From Burkholderiaceae bacterium (GTDB lineage Bacteria; Pseudomonadota; Gammaproteobacteria; Burkholderiales; Burkholderiaceae_D), in contig JAMNXS010000031.1 in the NCBI GenBank assembly GCA_023653025.1, positions 1-33,282 of the forward strand: DNA of 33,282 nucleotides, written 5' to 3'. The position numbers were made by a program, and so were the translations under genes. The notes beneath the pieces were generated by a model. The model had not been told where the DNA came from and searched no databases. It saw nothing but the letters and a program-made list of their open reading frames with translations. The stretch's first letter is position 1. Each line of letters opens with the position of its first letter. Below are positions 25,668 to 33,282 of the stretch, piece after piece.

Positions 25668-27770
25668 ATGCGTTATTCGCTACCGCGCGCGCTCGCGGCT
25701 GCGGCCATGGCCATTGCCGACGCGGCAATGGCCGACAACGGGGCACTGCCCGCGGTGACGGTCACCGCCACCCGCGAGCAGGTGCCGCTGTCTGAAACCC
25801 CGTCGTCGGTCGGCATCATCGGCCGCGACGCCATCGAACTCGTGCGCCCGGCGCATCCGCAGCAGCTGCTTGGCCAGATTCCGGGCGTGGCCATCGGCGT
25901 CACCAACGGCGAAGGCCACACCACGGCGATCCGGCAGGGCTTCACCACCAGCCCGCTCTACCTGTTCCTCGAGGACGGCATACCGATCCGCGCGACCGGC
26001 AACTTCAACCACAATGCGCTGTACGAACTGAACCTGCCCTCGGCCGGCGGCGTCGAGGTGGTGCGCGGCATCGGCTCGGCCTTGTACGGATCGGATGCGA
26101 TCGGCGGCATCGTCAATGTCCTCACGCGCACGCCGCGCGAATCGCGCGGCGCCGACCTGTCGCTGGAGGCGGGCAGCTTCGGCTGGGGCCGGCTGCTCGG
26201 CGGTCTCGACAGCGGGCGCATCGGCCAGAGTGCGGTGCGCGCCGACCTCAATCTCACGCACACCGACGGCTGGCGCGAGCGCACCGCCTATGACCGACAG
26301 AGCGTGAACCTGCGCTGGGATTACGAGCGCGACAACAGCACGGTTATCAAGACCATTTTCGGCGCGACGCATATCGACCAGCAGACCGGCGCCAACTCGC
26401 CGCTGCCACTGGACTTCTACCTGAACAGCCCGACCGTCAACCTGCGCTCGCCGGCCTACCGCATCGTCGATGCGCTGCGGCTGTCGTCGAATATCGAGAC
26501 CGATCTCGGGCGTGGGCAATTGCTGAGCATCACGCCGTATTTCCGCGACAACCGGATGGAGCTCAACGGCAGCTTCAACTTCTCGTGTACCAACGCCGGC
26601 GTCTGCACCGGCCGGATCGAGAACACCGCAGTGCAGTCGTTCGGGCTGATGCTGAAATACCGGAAGAACCTCGACGACGCGCTGCGCACGCGCGTGATCG
26701 CCGGCCTCGACCTCGACACCAGCCCCAGCAGCCGCAGTGAGGACAGGATCGACCTGGCCTCGACCGGCAGCGGCGCGGCGCGCAACTTCACCTCGTACCA
26801 GGTGAACGGCAGGATCTACGACTACAAGGTCAACTATCAGAGTGTCGCGCCTTACACCCATCTCGAGACCTCGCCCTCCGAACGGCTGCGCGTCACGGCC
26901 GGTCTGCGCCTTGACCTGGCACGCTACGCGATCGACAACCAGCTAACCGGCAACGCCGGCGGCTTCTTCCAGCTGGCCGATACGTCGCGCAGTTTCGAGC
27001 GGCTGAGCCCCAAGCTCGGCCTCACCTATGCGCTGGGCGCCAGCGCGCATATGTTCGCGTCTTATAACCAGGGCTTTCGCACGCCGTCGGAGAACCAGCT
27101 GTTCCGCTCTGGCGGAACGACGGCTGCCGCGGCCAATGCCGCGCTCAACCTGCGGCCCATACTGGCCGACCAGTTCGAGCTGGGCCTGCGCGGCGTCGCG
27201 CAGGGTTTCAGCTACGAGCTGGTCGCATACCTGCTGAACAAGCGCGACGACCTGCTGTCTCAGCGCGATGCCAGCAATGTCGTGGTGCAGACGAATAACG
27301 GCACGACGCGGCACAAGGGCATCGAGCTCGGTCTCGGCAAGGCGCTGACATCGCAGTGGCGCATCGACGTTGCCGCCGCCTACGCGGATCATCGCTACGT
27401 CGACTGGTCGGGTAGCGGGCAGAGCGGTGCCTTCAATTTCTCCGGAAACTATGTTGAGGCATCGCCGCGCCTGCTGTCGAACTCGCGCCTGACGTGGATA
27501 CCTGCAGCCGGCACGCTGATGCAGCTGGAGTGGGTGCGCATTGGTTCGTATTTTCTGGAGGCAAGCAACCTGCAAGGCAAATACGGCGGGCACGACTTGT
27601 TCAACCTGCGCGCGTCGCAGCGTATCCATGCGCGCTGGACCCTGTTCGCGCGCGTGACCAATCTCGCCGACCGGCGGCATGCCGACAGCGCCTCCTTCGG
27701 CTCTGGCGCCGCGCTGTTCTCGCCGGGCTTGCCGCGCGCCGGCTACATTGGTGTGGAGGGACGATGGTGA
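25668..27770 (+). CDS. TonB-dependent outer-membrane receptor (probable copper uptake, BfrG-like)
   Basis: A 700-aa TonB-dependent transporter. After a signal peptide ending near AMAD comes the TonB-box region and the plug (VTVTATREQVPLSETPSSVGIIG through VEVVRGIGSALYGSDAIGGIVNVLTR). A beta-barrel then continues to a typical end, GYIGVEGRW, with an aromatic last residue. An extracellular-loop candidate holds two cysteines (FSCTNAGVCTG). AGGAG (25657-25661) is 6 nt before ATG 25668. The substrate is not readable from the barrel; copper is inferred from the DUF2946 leader and from the Bordetella operon, where the same gene order is copper-repressed. Its stop overlaps the start of the next gene. 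Confidence 0.88.
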   Translation: MRYSLPRALAAAAMAIADAAMADNGALPAVTVTATREQVPLSETPSSVGIIGRDAIELVRPAHPQQLLGQIPGVAIGVTNGEGHTTAIRQGFTTSPLYLFLEDGIPIRATGNFNHNALYELNLPSAGGVEVVRGIGSALYGSDAIGGIVNVLTRTPRESRGADLSLEAGSFGWGRLLGGLDSGRIGQSAVRADLNLTHTDGWRERTAYDRQSVNLRWDYERDNSTVIKTIFGATHIDQQTGANSPLPLDFYLNSPTVNLRSPAYRIVDALRLSSNIETDLGRGQLLSITPYFRDNRMELNGSFNFSCTNAGVCTGRIENTAVQSFGLMLKYRKNLDDALRTRVIAGLDLDTSPSSRSEDRIDLASTGSGAARNFTSYQVNGRIYDYKVNYQSVAPYTHLETSPSERLRVTAGLRLDLARYAIDNQLTGNAGGFFQLADTSRSFERLSPKLGLTYALGASAHMFASYNQGFRTPSENQLFRSGGTTAAAANAALNLRPILADQFELGLRGVAQGFSYELVAYLLNKRDDLLSQRDASNVVVQTNNGTTRHKGIELGLGKALTSQWRIDVAAAYADHRYVDWSGSGQSGAFNFSGNYVEASPRLLSNSRLTWIPAAGTLMQLEWVRIGSYFLEASNLQGKYGGHDLFNLRASQRIHARWTLFARVTNLADRRHADSASFGSGAALFSPGLPRAGYIGVEGRW

Positions 27771-28939
27771 ACCGACTGCTCAAATTGATCGCTGCCATCG
27801 CGGCGCTGGCCTTCCTGCTGCCGGTGTCGGCGCAGCACGCGGGCCACGGCAAGCCGCAACTGGCATCCAGCGCCGCATTCGCGCCGGACGGCGCGCTGTG
27901 GCTGGTCGGCGTCGAGCGCGGCAAGCTGTTCCTGCAGCGCCGCTCCGACAGCGGCGCGTGGCAGGAGCGGCGCGTGCTCGACCACGGCGACGACCTGGTG
28001 TCGACCAACGGCGACAACCGTCCGAAGCTCGCTTTCGGCCCGCACGGGCGGGTGGCGATCAGCTACACGCGGCCGCTGGCCAAGCCCTACACCGGCGAGA
28101 TCCGTATGCTGCGCTCCGACGACGGCGGAGAGAGCTTTTCGCCGCCGTTCACCGTGCACCAGGACCGGCAGGTCATCACGCACCGCTTCGACTCGATCGT
28201 CTTCGATGCGCGCGGCGATCTGTACACCTTCTGGATCGACAAGCGCGATGCCGAGCGCGCGTGGGCGGCGGCCAACGGCGATCCGGCGGCCTACGAGGGC
28301 GCGGCGATCTACTACAACGTCTCGACCGACGGCGGCAAGAGCTTCGGGCCCGATACCCGGCTGGCCGACTACAGCTGCGAATGCTGCCGTATCGCCGTGG
28401 CCGCCGAGCCGGACGGCGGCGTGGCGCTGCTGTGGCGCCATGTGTTTGCGGGCAGCGTGCGCGACCATGCGTTCTCGGTCGTCGGCACGACCTCGCCCGC
28501 AGCCATCGTGCGCGCCAGCGCCGACCAGTGGGTTTTGAAGGCCTGCCCGCATCACGGCCCCGGCTTGGCGCGCGATGCCAAAGGCGGCTATCACGCGGTC
28601 TGGTTCGGCGACAAGGGCGGCCGCCAGCGCGTGCGCTACGGGCGGCTGGATGCGGCCGGGCGGCCGCAGGGCAAGCCGGTCGAGCTGCCGGACGAGCGCG
28701 CGGAACACGCCGACGTCGCGGCGGCCGGCGCTACCGTGGTGATCGCGTGGCGCAGTTTCGACGGCGAGCGCACGCGGCTGCGCGCATGGGTATCGGGCGA
28801 CGGCGGTCGCCGTTTCGCCTTGCGCGAACTGGGCGCGTCCGCGCTGCAGAATGACCATCCGCGCATGGCGGCGCAAGACGGCCGCATCGCCGTCGTCTGG
28901 AGAACCGAAAATGACGTTCAGGTTCACGATCTGCGCTAG
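27764..28939 (+). CDS. Periplasmic sialidase-like beta-propeller protein with Cys/His clusters
   Basis: A 391-aa protein with a signal peptide (cleavage near PVSA) and a mature N-terminus beginning QHAGHGK. Three Asp-box (BNR) motifs are seen, RSDDGGESF (117-125), STDGGKSF (187-194) and SGDGGRRF (344-351), so a beta-propeller is likely. It has unusual metal-type motifs: CECC at Cys205/207/208 and CPHHGP at Cys261-His263-His264. I see no reason to believe it cuts sialic acid. In the copper-type operon it may receive copper from the receptor in the periplasm (inference). The ATG at 27764 overlaps the receptor stop by 7 nt; GGAGGG (27756-27761) is close. It corresponds in position to the third gene of the Bordetella operon. 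Confidence 0.8.
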   Translation: MVNRLLKLIAAIAALAFLLPVSAQHAGHGKPQLASSAAFAPDGALWLVGVERGKLFLQRRSDSGAWQERRVLDHGDDLVSTNGDNRPKLAFGPHGRVAISYTRPLAKPYTGEIRMLRSDDGGESFSPPFTVHQDRQVITHRFDSIVFDARGDLYTFWIDKRDAERAWAAANGDPAAYEGAAIYYNVSTDGGKSFGPDTRLADYSCECCRIAVAAEPDGGVALLWRHVFAGSVRDHAFSVVGTTSPAAIVRASADQWVLKACPHHGPGLARDAKGGYHAVWFGDKGGRQRVRYGRLDAAGRPQGKPVELPDERAEHADVAAAGATVVIAWRSFDGERTRLRAWVSGDGGRRFALRELGASALQNDHPRMAAQDGRIAVVWRTENDVQVHDLR

Positions 28940-29381
28940 CCTGCTCGCGCTCGCGGCAGGCGGCGGCGCCGCCGCCCCGGCGGCGGTCGAGCCTTTCGAC
29001 AAAAGCAGCTGGCCGGCGCTGCTGGCTCCGGCATCGCGGCCGGCGATCGTGGTCTTCACGTCGGTCGGCTGCACCCATTGTCCGGGAGCGATCAAGCGGC
29101 TTGCCGCGCAGCGGACAGCGGCGAATCCGCGCGTGACACTGGTCGTGGTGTCGATGGACAGCGACGACGATGCGGCGCTGCTGCGCGACCCGCACTACGC
29201 GCCGGCTGACCGGCTGCTCAGCTTCCGCGGGCATCCGCAGGCGCTGCAGTATTCGGTCAATCCGGGCTGGCGCGGAATGACGCCGTATGTGGCCTTCATC
29301 GACGGTAAGGGCGGAGTGCAGTTCGTGCTGGGAGAGCCGAAAGCGAGCGTGTCGGCCGAGTGGTTGAAGGCGGTTCGGTAG
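28911..29381 (+). CDS. Periplasmic thioredoxin-like protein
   Basis: A 156-aa protein with a signal peptide (hydrophobic to about residue 25) and a thioredoxin fold: AIVVFTSVGCTHCPGAIKRL gives the CxxC (Cys54-Thr-His-Cys57), and GMTPYVAFIDGKGGVQ carries the cis-Pro (Pro125). It starts inside the sialidase-like gene (29-nt overlap), with GGAGA at 28899-28903, so it belongs to the same operon. It could keep the cysteine clusters of the neighbour reduced, reduce Cu(II), or bind copper itself in the manner of Sco/TlpA proteins. The CTHC active site is less usual than CPYC or CxPC. The operon appears to end here, before repeat copy C. Confidence 0.85.
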   Translation: MTFRFTICASLLALAAGGGAAAPAAVEPFDKSSWPALLAPASRPAIVVFTSVGCTHCPGAIKRLAAQRTAANPRVTLVVVSMDSDDDAALLRDPHYAPADRLLSFRGHPQALQYSVNPGWRGMTPYVAFIDGKGGVQFVLGEPKASVSAEWLKAVR

Positions 29382-29408
29382 CGAGTGCGGCGGATCCGTC
29401 GGCTGCGT

Positions 29409-29492
29409 GGCGGATTTCGCTTCGCTCTATCCGCCCTACAGTTTTATATCGTGGTGTAAACGTAGGGCGGATAGAGCGAAGCGAAATCCGCC
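29409..29492. repeat. Palindromic dispersed repeat, copy C
   Basis: 31-base arms at 29409-29439 and 29462-29492, perfectly complementary and identical in sequence to those of copy A. The 22-bp centre is different and A+T-rich. It lies downstream of the thioredoxin-like gene, between convergent genes. Confidence 0.9.
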
Positions 29493-29510
29493 ATCACAAC
29501 TTCCCGCTGC

Positions 29511-29541
29511 AGAAAAATAAAAAGGCGCCCGCAGGCGCCTT
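29511..29541 (-). terminator. Rho-independent terminator of the ferredoxin reductase gene
   Basis: AAGGCGCC (29522-29529) pairs with GGCGCCTT (29534-29541) around CGCA. On the - strand the stem is followed by a long T-rich tract (29521-29511), ideal for intrinsic termination. Confidence 0.88.
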
Positions 29542-29565
29542 CCTGATCCAACTTGGTACGACGTG

Positions 29566-30621
29566 TCAGTCGAACACCGGCGTCTCCACGCCCAGCACCT
29601 TGTGCAGCTTCGGCGAGGTGGTCGTGTACTGCATGTGGATTTTCTTCTCCGGGAAGATGATCGGCGCCGCGCCGAAGGCGGCCAGCGCCGCTTCGTGGAA
29701 GCCCGACAGGATCAGCTTCTTCTTGCCCGGATAGGTATTGATGTCGCCGACGGCGAAGATGCCCGGGACGTTGGTCTCGAACTTCTCGGTGTCGACCACC
29801 AGCTGCTTGCGCTCGATGGCAAGGCCCCACTCGGCGATCGGGCCGAGCTTCGGCGACAGGCCGAAGAACACCAGCAGGTCGTCGAGCGGCAGGCGGCGCG
29901 TGACGCCGTCGGCGCCGGTGACCTTGATCTCGGTGAGCTTGTCGTCGGCTTCTTCGAAGCCGGTCACCTGGCCGATCAGCAGCTGCATTTCGTACTGCTC
30001 GCAAAGCTCCTTCATCTTCGCGACCGAAGCCGGCGCGGCGCGGAACTCTTCGCGGCGGTGCAGCAGGATGACCGACTCCGCCTTGCCCTGCAGGTTCAGC
30101 GCCCAGTCGAGAGCGGAGTCGCCGCCGCCGCAGATGACGATATTGCGGCCCGCGAAGCGCGACGGATCCTTGACGCGGTAGAACAGCTGCCGGTTCTCGA
30201 ACTTGTCGATGCCGTCGACCTTGATCGTGCGCGGCTGGAACGAACCGACGCCGGCGGCGATGAAGATGGTCTTGGTGATGAACCGGGTGCCGACCGAGGT
30301 CTCGAGGTCGAAGCGGCCATCCTCGCGCTTCTGCACCAGCACCACTTCCTGCCCGAGGTGGAAGGTCGCGCCGAAGGGCTCGATCTGCTTCATCAGGTTG
30401 TCGGTCAGTTCCTGGCCGGTGCAGCTGGGCACGGCGGGAATGTCGTAGATCGGCTTGTCCGGATACAGCTCCACGCACTGGCCGCCGACGGCGTTCAGCG
30501 AGTCGATGACGTGGGCCTTGATCTCGAGCAGGCCGAGTTCGAAGACCTGGAACAGGCCAACCGGGCCGGCGCCGACGATGACGGCATCGGTTTCTATCGG
30601 GGTTTTGTCAGTGGTGTTCAT
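29566..30621 (-). CDS. Ferredoxin/flavodoxin-NADP+ reductase, thioredoxin-reductase-like type
   Basis: A 351-aa FAD/NAD(P)-binding oxidoreductase. The FAD site is [17 protein letters not shown] at the N-terminus, the NADPH site [18 protein letters not shown], and the second FAD motif [20 protein letters not shown]. It lacks the redox CxxC of thioredoxin reductase, and the whole sequence ([21 protein letters not shown]) matches the TrxR-like ferredoxin-NADP reductases. It is preceded in the same direction by fdxA, its probable electron partner. The start at 30621 fits the family; an extension to 30663 is open but has no ribosome site. Confidence 0.92.
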   Translation of the reverse strand: MNTTDKTPIETDAVIVGAGPVGLFQVFELGLLEIKAHVIDSLNAVGGQCVELYPDKPIYDIPAVPSCTGQELTDNLMKQIEPFGATFHLGQEVVLVQKREDGRFDLETSVGTRFITKTIFIAAGVGSFQPRTIKVDGIDKFENRQLFYRVKDPSRFAGRNIVICGGGDSALDWALNLQGKAESVILLHRREEFRAAPASVAKMKELCEQYEMQLLIGQVTGFEEADDKLTEIKVTGADGVTRRLPLDDLLVFFGLSPKLGPIAEWGLAIERKQLVVDTEKFETNVPGIFAVGDINTYPGKKKLILSGFHEAALAAFGAAPIIFPEKKIHMQYTTTSPKLHKVLGVETPVFD

Positions 30622-30718
30622 TCGATTGCGGATAAGTCGGGTATCGTATTCGTCGTGCATCAAATGCCAACCCCGGCCGGGGCCGGGGCGGGTCGGGGCG
30701 GCAGCTTCAGTCTCGCGG

Positions 30719-31042
30719 TCAGCGTTGCAGGAATTGCAGCTTCTCTTTCACGTCTTTCCATTCGTCGGCTTCGCCCAGCGCCTCTTTCGATTTCGTGATC
30801 GACGGCCATTTGCGGGCCAGTTCGACGTTGAGCTTGATGAACTGCTGCTGGTCGGACGGCACGTCCTCCTCTGCGTAGATCGCGTTGACCGGGCATTCGG
30901 CCACGCACACCGCGCAGTCGATGCACTCGTCGGGGTCGATCGCGAGGAAGTTGGGGCCTTCGCGGAAGCAGTCCACCGGGCACACATCGACGCAATCCGT
31001 ATAACGGCAGCGGATGCAGGATTCGGTAACAACGTGGGTCAT
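30719..31042 (-). CDS. fdxA: Seven-iron ferredoxin FdxA
   Basis: A 107-aa ferredoxin of the Azotobacter FdI type with one [3Fe-4S] and one [4Fe-4S] cluster. The cysteines are at 9, 12, 17, 21 and 25 ([17 protein letters not shown]) and at 40, 43, 46 and 50 ([12 protein letters not shown]), shifted by one from Azotobacter. The C-terminal extension ([28 protein letters not shown]) is typical. It shares orientation with the reductase gene 97 nt downstream. A G/C-rich palindrome (CCCCGGCCGGGG, 30671-30682) lies between and could attenuate. The promoter is given separately. Confidence 0.96.
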   Translation of the reverse strand: MTHVVTESCIRCRYTDCVDVCPVDCFREGPNFLAIDPDECIDCAVCVAECPVNAIYAEEDVPSDQQQFIKLNVELARKWPSITKSKEALGEADEWKDVKEKLQFLQR

Positions 31043-31088
31043 GAGGCCAGTCCTATCTATTCTTGAAACGGGAATCGCAAAGCCTTGT

Positions 31089-31117
31089 ATTTTAAGGCAA
31101 ACAACCGTGCGTCACAA
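31089..31117 (-). promoter_or_regulatory. Sigma-70 promoter of fdxA
   Basis: On the - strand: -35 TTGTGA (31117-31112), a 17-bp spacer and -10 TAAAAT (31094-31089, 5 of 6). The start of transcription would be about 40 nt before the fdxA ATG. Confidence 0.5.
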
Positions 31118-31165
31118 ACCTCGTTTAGATGATTTTTGAATATGTAAATACCCGGCCGCGCCGCT

Positions 31166-31181
31166 GCCGGCCCAGGCCGGC
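31166..31181. other. G+C-rich hairpin in the fdxA-lutC gap
   Basis: GCCGGCC (31166-31172) and GGCCGGC (31175-31181) form a 7-bp stem around CA. It stands alone in otherwise A+T-rich sequence between two divergent genes. It may separate the promoters or be a repeat remnant. Confidence 0.4.
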
Positions 31182-31299
31182 GCCGTTCGTGAATATTTTG
31201 TTATTCGCTGCTGAAATCAAATCAAGCCCGCAAAACCCCTACGCGAAAACCAGGATTCATGGCCTGAGCTAGAATCTGGCAACGTTTTCCGAGGAGACC

Positions 31300-31962
31300 A
31301 TGGATACATCCGCCGCACGCGCCGCCATTTTCAGCCGCATCCGCGCCGCCCAGAGCCGTCCGTCCCAGCCGACCCCGGCCGAACTCGAGCAGGTGCGGCA
31401 GTATCTCGGCAGCCACGCCGCCGGCCCGCGCCCGGACCTGGGCGCCGACCTGGTGGCCCGCTTTCGTCAGCAGGCCGAGCGCACGTCGCAGACGCTCGAC
31501 ACGGTGCAGTCGCTGGACGAGGTGCCGGCGGCCACCGCCCGCTACCTCGCCGGACTCGGCCTGCCGAAGCAGGCGATTGCCTGGCAGACGCTGGCCGGCC
31601 TGCCGTGGCAGCCGGCGGGCCTCGCGGTCGAGTTCCGCAAGCCCGTCAACGAGGACCTGGTCGGCGTCACCGGCTGCTTCTGCGCGGTCGCCGAGACCGG
31701 CACGCTGATGCTGCTGTCAGGGCCGGACACCTTCTCGTCGGCGGCGCTGCTGCCCGAAACCCATATTGCCATCGTGCCCGTGTCGCGCATCGTCGGTTCC
31801 ATCGAGGATGCGTTCGCGCTGGCCAAGGCCGAGCGCGGCGAATTGCCGCGGGCGACCAATTTCATCTCGGGCCCGTCGCGCACCGGCGACATCGAGCAGA
31901 CCATCGTGCTCGGCGCGCACGGCCCGTATCGCGTTCATGTGATTCTCGTCAACGGAGCCTGA
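31300..31962 (+). CDS. lutC: LutC/YkgG-family protein (DUF162)
   Basis: A 220-aa protein of the LutC family, the small partner of the LutABC L-lactate oxidation complex. Family motifs are the C-terminal NEDLVGVTGCFCAVAETGTLMLLSGPDTFSSAALLPETHIAIVPVSRIV and GPSRTGDIEQTIVLGAHGP. lutA and lutB are not adjacent here, so the role as a lactate dehydrogenase part is inferred from the family only. GAGGAG (31291-31296) precedes the ATG, and a -10-like TAGAAT stands at 31270-31275. The next gene, a 2-hydroxyacid dehydrogenase, starts 4 nt after the stop, linking both to 2-hydroxyacid metabolism. Confidence 0.88.
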   Translation: MDTSAARAAIFSRIRAAQSRPSQPTPAELEQVRQYLGSHAAGPRPDLGADLVARFRQQAERTSQTLDTVQSLDEVPAATARYLAGLGLPKQAIAWQTLAGLPWQPAGLAVEFRKPVNEDLVGVTGCFCAVAETGTLMLLSGPDTFSSAALLPETHIAIVPVSRIVGSIEDAFALAKAERGELPRATNFISGPSRTGDIEQTIVLGAHGPYRVHVILVNGA

Positions 31963-31966
31963 TGCC

Positions 31967-32947
31967 ATGAAGCCCACAGTCCTTGTCACCCGAGCGGTAT
32001 TCCCCGAAGTGATCGAGCTGCTGTCGCAGCATTTCGACGTCGAATCCAACCAGGTAGACGAGGTCTACGGCGAAGACGAGCTCAAGCGCCGGCTGCAGGG
32101 CAAGGTCGGGCTGTTCTCCAATCCGACCGACGGCGTGTCGGCCGACGTGATCCGCAGCGTGCCGGGGCTGAAGGCGGTCTGCAACATGGCCGTCGGCTAC
32201 AACAACATCGACGTCGCCGCCGCCACCGAGGCCGGCATCCTGGTCACCAACACGCCCGACGTGCTGAACGAAACCACCGCCGACCTCGGCTGGGCGCTGC
32301 TGATGGCTGCCGCGCGCCGGGTCACCGAATCCGAGCACTACCTGCGCGCCGGCCTGTGGAAGAAATGGTCGTACGACGGCTTCCTCGGCGCCGACATCCA
32401 CGGCTCGACCGTCGGCGTCATTGGCATGGGGCGCATAGGCCAGGCGATAGCGCGCCGTTCAATCGGCTTCGACATGCAGGTCGTCTATCACAACCGCTCG
32501 CGCCTGACGCCGGAGCAGGAAGCCTATGCCAACCACGCACGGTATCTCGGCAAGGAAGAACTGCTGCGCACCGCCGACCACGTGGTGCTGGTCTTGCCGT
32601 ACTCGCCGGCCTCGCACCATACGATAGGCGCGGCCGAACTGGCGCTGATGAAGCCGACCGCCACGCTGGTCAACATTGCGCGCGGCGGCATCGTCGACGA
32701 CGCCGCGCTGATCGACGCCCTGAAGCGCGGCACGATCGCCGCCGCCGGCATCGACGTCTTCGAGAACGAGCCGGCCTTCAACCCCGGCTTCCTCGAGTTG
32801 AAGAATGTCGCGCTCACACCGCACATCGGCAGCGCATCGCGTCCGACCCGGATGGCGATGGCCACGACGGCGGCCCGGAACCTGATCGCCGCACTGTCCG
32901 GGCAAGTACCGCCCAACCTGCTTAACCCCGAAGCACGCCAACCCTAA
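31967..32947 (+). CDS. D-2-hydroxyacid dehydrogenase (glyoxylate/hydroxypyruvate reductase type)
   Basis: A 326-aa NAD(P)-dependent reductase of 2-oxoacids such as glyoxylate, hydroxypyruvate or 2-ketogluconate. The substrate domain comes first (VAVGYNN-type segment NMAVGYNNIDVAAATEAGILVTNTPDVLNE). The Rossmann motif is VGVIGMGRIGQAIARR and the catalytic triad NIARGGIVDD (Arg), DVFENEPAF (Glu) and LTPHIGSAS (His). After GMGRIG the cofactor loop reads VVYHNRSRL; Asn-Arg-Ser instead of an acidic residue suggests NADPH preference. GGAGC (31954-31958) overlaps the end of lutC, so it is translated in the same operon. Confidence 0.93.
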   Translation: MKPTVLVTRAVFPEVIELLSQHFDVESNQVDEVYGEDELKRRLQGKVGLFSNPTDGVSADVIRSVPGLKAVCNMAVGYNNIDVAAATEAGILVTNTPDVLNETTADLGWALLMAAARRVTESEHYLRAGLWKKWSYDGFLGADIHGSTVGVIGMGRIGQAIARRSIGFDMQVVYHNRSRLTPEQEAYANHARYLGKEELLRTADHVVLVLPYSPASHHTIGAAELALMKPTATLVNIARGGIVDDAALIDALKRGTIAAAGIDVFENEPAFNPGFLELKNVALTPHIGSASRPTRMAMATTAARNLIAALSGQVPPNLLNPEARQP

Positions 32948-32956
32948 GGTCCACGA

Positions 32957-33253
32957 ATGCCCGATATCACGCTGGTCGAGAATCACACGCTGTCACCGGA
33001 CGATGCACGCGCCGTCGCGCAGAAAGTCGCCGACCAGATGGCCGCCGATTATGAAATGACCTATGCGTGGGAGGGCGAGGTGCTGGCGTTCAGGCGCAGC
33101 GGCTTCTCCGGCACGCTCGCGCTCGGCGAAGGCCGGGTACAGCTCGACCTCGATCTCGGTTTCATGCTCAAGGGCTTCAAGACCAAGATCGAGCAGCAGG
33201 TCGGCGCGAACATGCGCAAATTGTTTTCGGGGGATGCGACGGAGGAGGCGTAG
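32957..33253 (+). CDS. Polyhydroxyalkanoic acid system family protein
   Basis: A 98-aa protein matching the small PHA-system family (PHA_gran_rgn): start PDITLVENHTLSPDDARAVAQKVADQMA, the YAWEGEVLAFRRSGFSGTLALGEGRVQLDLDLGFMLKGFKTKIEQQV core and a short tail. Members lie near PHA genes or are granule-associated; the molecular role is unclear. It starts 9 nt after the dehydrogenase stop, with AAGG at 32946-32949. Together with phaZ it indicates a PHA-storing organism. Confidence 0.88.
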   Translation: MPDITLVENHTLSPDDARAVAQKVADQMAADYEMTYAWEGEVLAFRRSGFSGTLALGEGRVQLDLDLGFMLKGFKTKIEQQVGANMRKLFSGDATEEA

Positions 33254-33269
33254 GTCGCGGGATTGTTGC

Positions 33270-33282
33270 GGCGGATTTCGCC
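33270..33282. repeat. Palindromic dispersed repeat, copy D (cut by window end)
   Basis: The last 13 bases match the start of the left arm (GGCGGATTTCGC) of copies A and C. The preceding TTGTTGC is also shared with copy A. The rest lies outside the window. Confidence 0.6.

Noticed and set aside
27764-28939. A functional sialidase for host glycan scavenging
   Set aside because: Only Asp-boxes are shared with sialidases; the conserved-looking features are Cys/His clusters, and the operon context points to copper.
27743-29095. Long - frame opposite the sialidase-like gene
   Set aside because: Antisense shadow of a gene with signal peptide, ribosome site and Asp-box motifs.
30622-30663. Longer start for the ferredoxin reductase
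   Set aside because: The 14 added residues are unlike the family N-terminus, and no ribosome site precedes the upstream ATG.

Overview
The window looks like chromosomal DNA of a betaproteobacterium, most likely of the order Burkholderiales (tentative). The grounds are high G+C, a lone soluble RnfB/RsxB next to nth, a DUF1841 gene, polyhydroxyalkanoate (PHA) genes, an FdxA/TrxR-like ferredoxin reductase pair, and a DUF2946-led TonB receptor operon like one known in Bordetella. I see no tRNA, rRNA, CRISPR array, transposase or prophage gene.

1-12779 is a tad/cpa (Flp pilus) locus on the + strand: flp pilin, prepilin peptidase, cpaB, secretin cpaC, a small lipoprotein, tadZ/cpaE, the ATPase tadA/cpaF, tadB, tadC and a TadD-like TPR lipoprotein. 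A secreted alpha/beta hydrolase on the - strand follows, with its own promoter and operator-like palindrome. The + strand then resumes with the pseudopilin-like tadE and tadG.

12786-20543 is on the - strand. It carries a metallo-beta-lactamase-fold hydrolase, topoisomerase IV (parC, parE), and a VWA protein with a MoxR AAA+ ATPase. A near-perfect palindromic repeat sits between parC and parE, with related copies at 18.4 kb, 29.4 kb and the window end.

20694-24781 holds two tandem mono-haem cytochromes c on + behind a good sigma-70 promoter and ended by a bidirectional terminator. Opposite them on - are rsxB-nth-(small ORF)-DUF1841 and an intracellular PHA depolymerase.

25214-29381 is the most interesting part. 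A DUF2946 leader protein carrying a CxxC and a C-terminal RAPP motif precedes a TonB-dependent receptor, a beta-propeller (sialidase-like) periplasmic protein with Cys/His clusters, and a periplasmic thioredoxin-like protein. The set matches the copper-repressed, post-transcriptionally regulated uORF operon described in Bordetella pertussis (bp2923-bfrG-bp2921). In this copy the last bases of the leader, including its stop codon, are perfectly complementary to the Shine-Dalgarno of the receptor gene. That suggests a ribosome stalled on RAPP would free the receptor's start.

29511-33253 holds ferredoxin-NADP reductase and the seven-iron ferredoxin fdxA on -, then on + a LutC-family protein, a 2-hydroxyacid dehydrogenase and a PHA-granule-type small protein. 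The window ends inside another copy of the palindromic repeat.
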